A DNA stretch of 5,435 nucleotides from Clostridiales bacterium (GTDB lineage: Bacteria; Bacillota; Clostridia; Lachnospirales; Lachnospiraceae): the NCBI GenBank assembly GCA_019423795.1, contig JAHZAT010000075.1:1-5435 (forward strand). Direction: 5' to 3'. This document shows, one piece after another, positions 5,137 through 5,435 of the stretch. The translations under genes and the position numbers were made by a program. Below the pieces are notes generated by a model. It was not told where the DNA came from. It saw only the letters and a list, made by a program, of their open reading frames with translations, and ran no database searches. Within the stretch, counting starts at the first letter, position 1. The number at the start of each line of letters is the position of its first letter.

Positions 5137-5435
5137 TTAGAATTTTACTTGTACATTCTCACGCTCAGATTCATTCGAAACTTCAAATAATGGTTTTCTC
5201 TTAAATCCAAAAATTCCTGCGATGATATTGCCTGGGAATAATTCTGTCTTGGTATTATAGCGGTTTACAACTCCGTTATAATATCTTCTGGAACCTGCGA
5301 TCTCTTCTTCCAATCTCTGAAGCTGATCCTGCAATTTATTAAAGTTCTCATTAGCCTTTAATTCTGGATAACTTTCAGACACTGCAAATAAAGATTTCAG
5401 TGCTCCTGACAGTACATTTTCCTGTTTGATCTTAT
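5137..5435 (-). CDS. lemA: LemA family protein, C-terminal fragment
   Basis: The gene enters from the right edge; 98 residues plus the stop codon are visible. The fragment carries the hallmarks of the LemA C-terminal half: the SLFAVSESYPELKANENF segment, then the helix LQDQLQRLEEEIAGSRRYYNGVVNRYN, then FPGNIIAGIFGFKRKPLFEV near the end. LemA proteins are small, normally with one N-terminal membrane helix and a cytoplasmic or extracytoplasmic helical bundle; the N-terminal helix is outside this window. Their molecular function is not settled. A GTG inside the fragment (5380-5382) is not the start: the frame stays open to the window edge and the upstream codons (KIKQENVLSGALKSLFA) belong to the same conserved domain. 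It is followed 23 nt later by the DUF2207 gene, the usual partner, so joint function at the membrane is likely. Confidence 0.92.
   Translation of the reverse strand, partial: KIKQENVLSGALKSLFAVSESYPELKANENFNKLQDQLQRLEEEIAGSRRYYNGVVNRYNTKTELFPGNIIAGIFGFKRKPLFEVSNESERENVQVKF

Noticed and set aside
5137..5382. Separate 81-residue protein starting at the GTG at 5382
   Set aside because: The frame is open to the window edge and the residues before the GTG continue the LemA domain, so this is the C-terminal part of a longer gene.

Overview
The window looks like chromosomal DNA from a low-GC Gram-positive anaerobe, most likely class Clostridia and plausibly Lachnospiraceae. The evidence is AT-rich sequence, purine-rich Shine-Dalgarno sites of AGGAGG type, extended -10 promoters, and a bacterial PMCA-type calcium ATPase and a LemA/DUF2207 pair of the kind seen in that group. 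The taxonomic call is an inference from general features, not a database match. All protein genes are on the minus strand, so the gene order below runs from high to low coordinates.

Region 1 (5435 to 3182) is a lemA-DUF2207 unit. The C-terminal 98 residues of a LemA-family protein are followed, 23 nt later, by a complete 643-residue DUF2207 membrane protein with a signal peptide, five predicted membrane segments and a Gly-rich tail ending GGSW. Their promoter lies outside the window.

Region 2 (3181 to 2807) is a 375-nt non-coding interval and holds the least explained material. Going down the minus strand it contains: a 95-nt element bounded by 9-bp inverted repeats, with a GC-rich hairpin and a perfect DnaA-box 9-mer inside; a good sigma-A-type extended -10 promoter with no gene behind it; about 70 nt of transcribed, CU-rich sequence; and a strong intrinsic terminator. 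Promoter plus terminator suggest a small RNA whose CCUCUC tract could pair with Shine-Dalgarno sequences. Beyond the terminator lies the ATPase promoter, which has a good extended -10 and a poor -35, two tandem 11-nt repeats over the -35, and a perfect inverted repeat at the predicted transcription start. That arrangement suggests a regulated promoter.

Region 3 (2806 to 1) is a second operon. An 886-residue P2B (PMCA-type) calcium-transporting ATPase is followed immediately by the N-terminus of a type-I glycerate kinase, whose ribosome binding site overlaps the ATPase stop codon. The ATPase would export Ca2+ and the kinase would phosphorylate glycerate. No functional link between them is evident beyond co-transcription. 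No tRNA, rRNA, CRISPR array, insertion sequence or prophage gene was seen.
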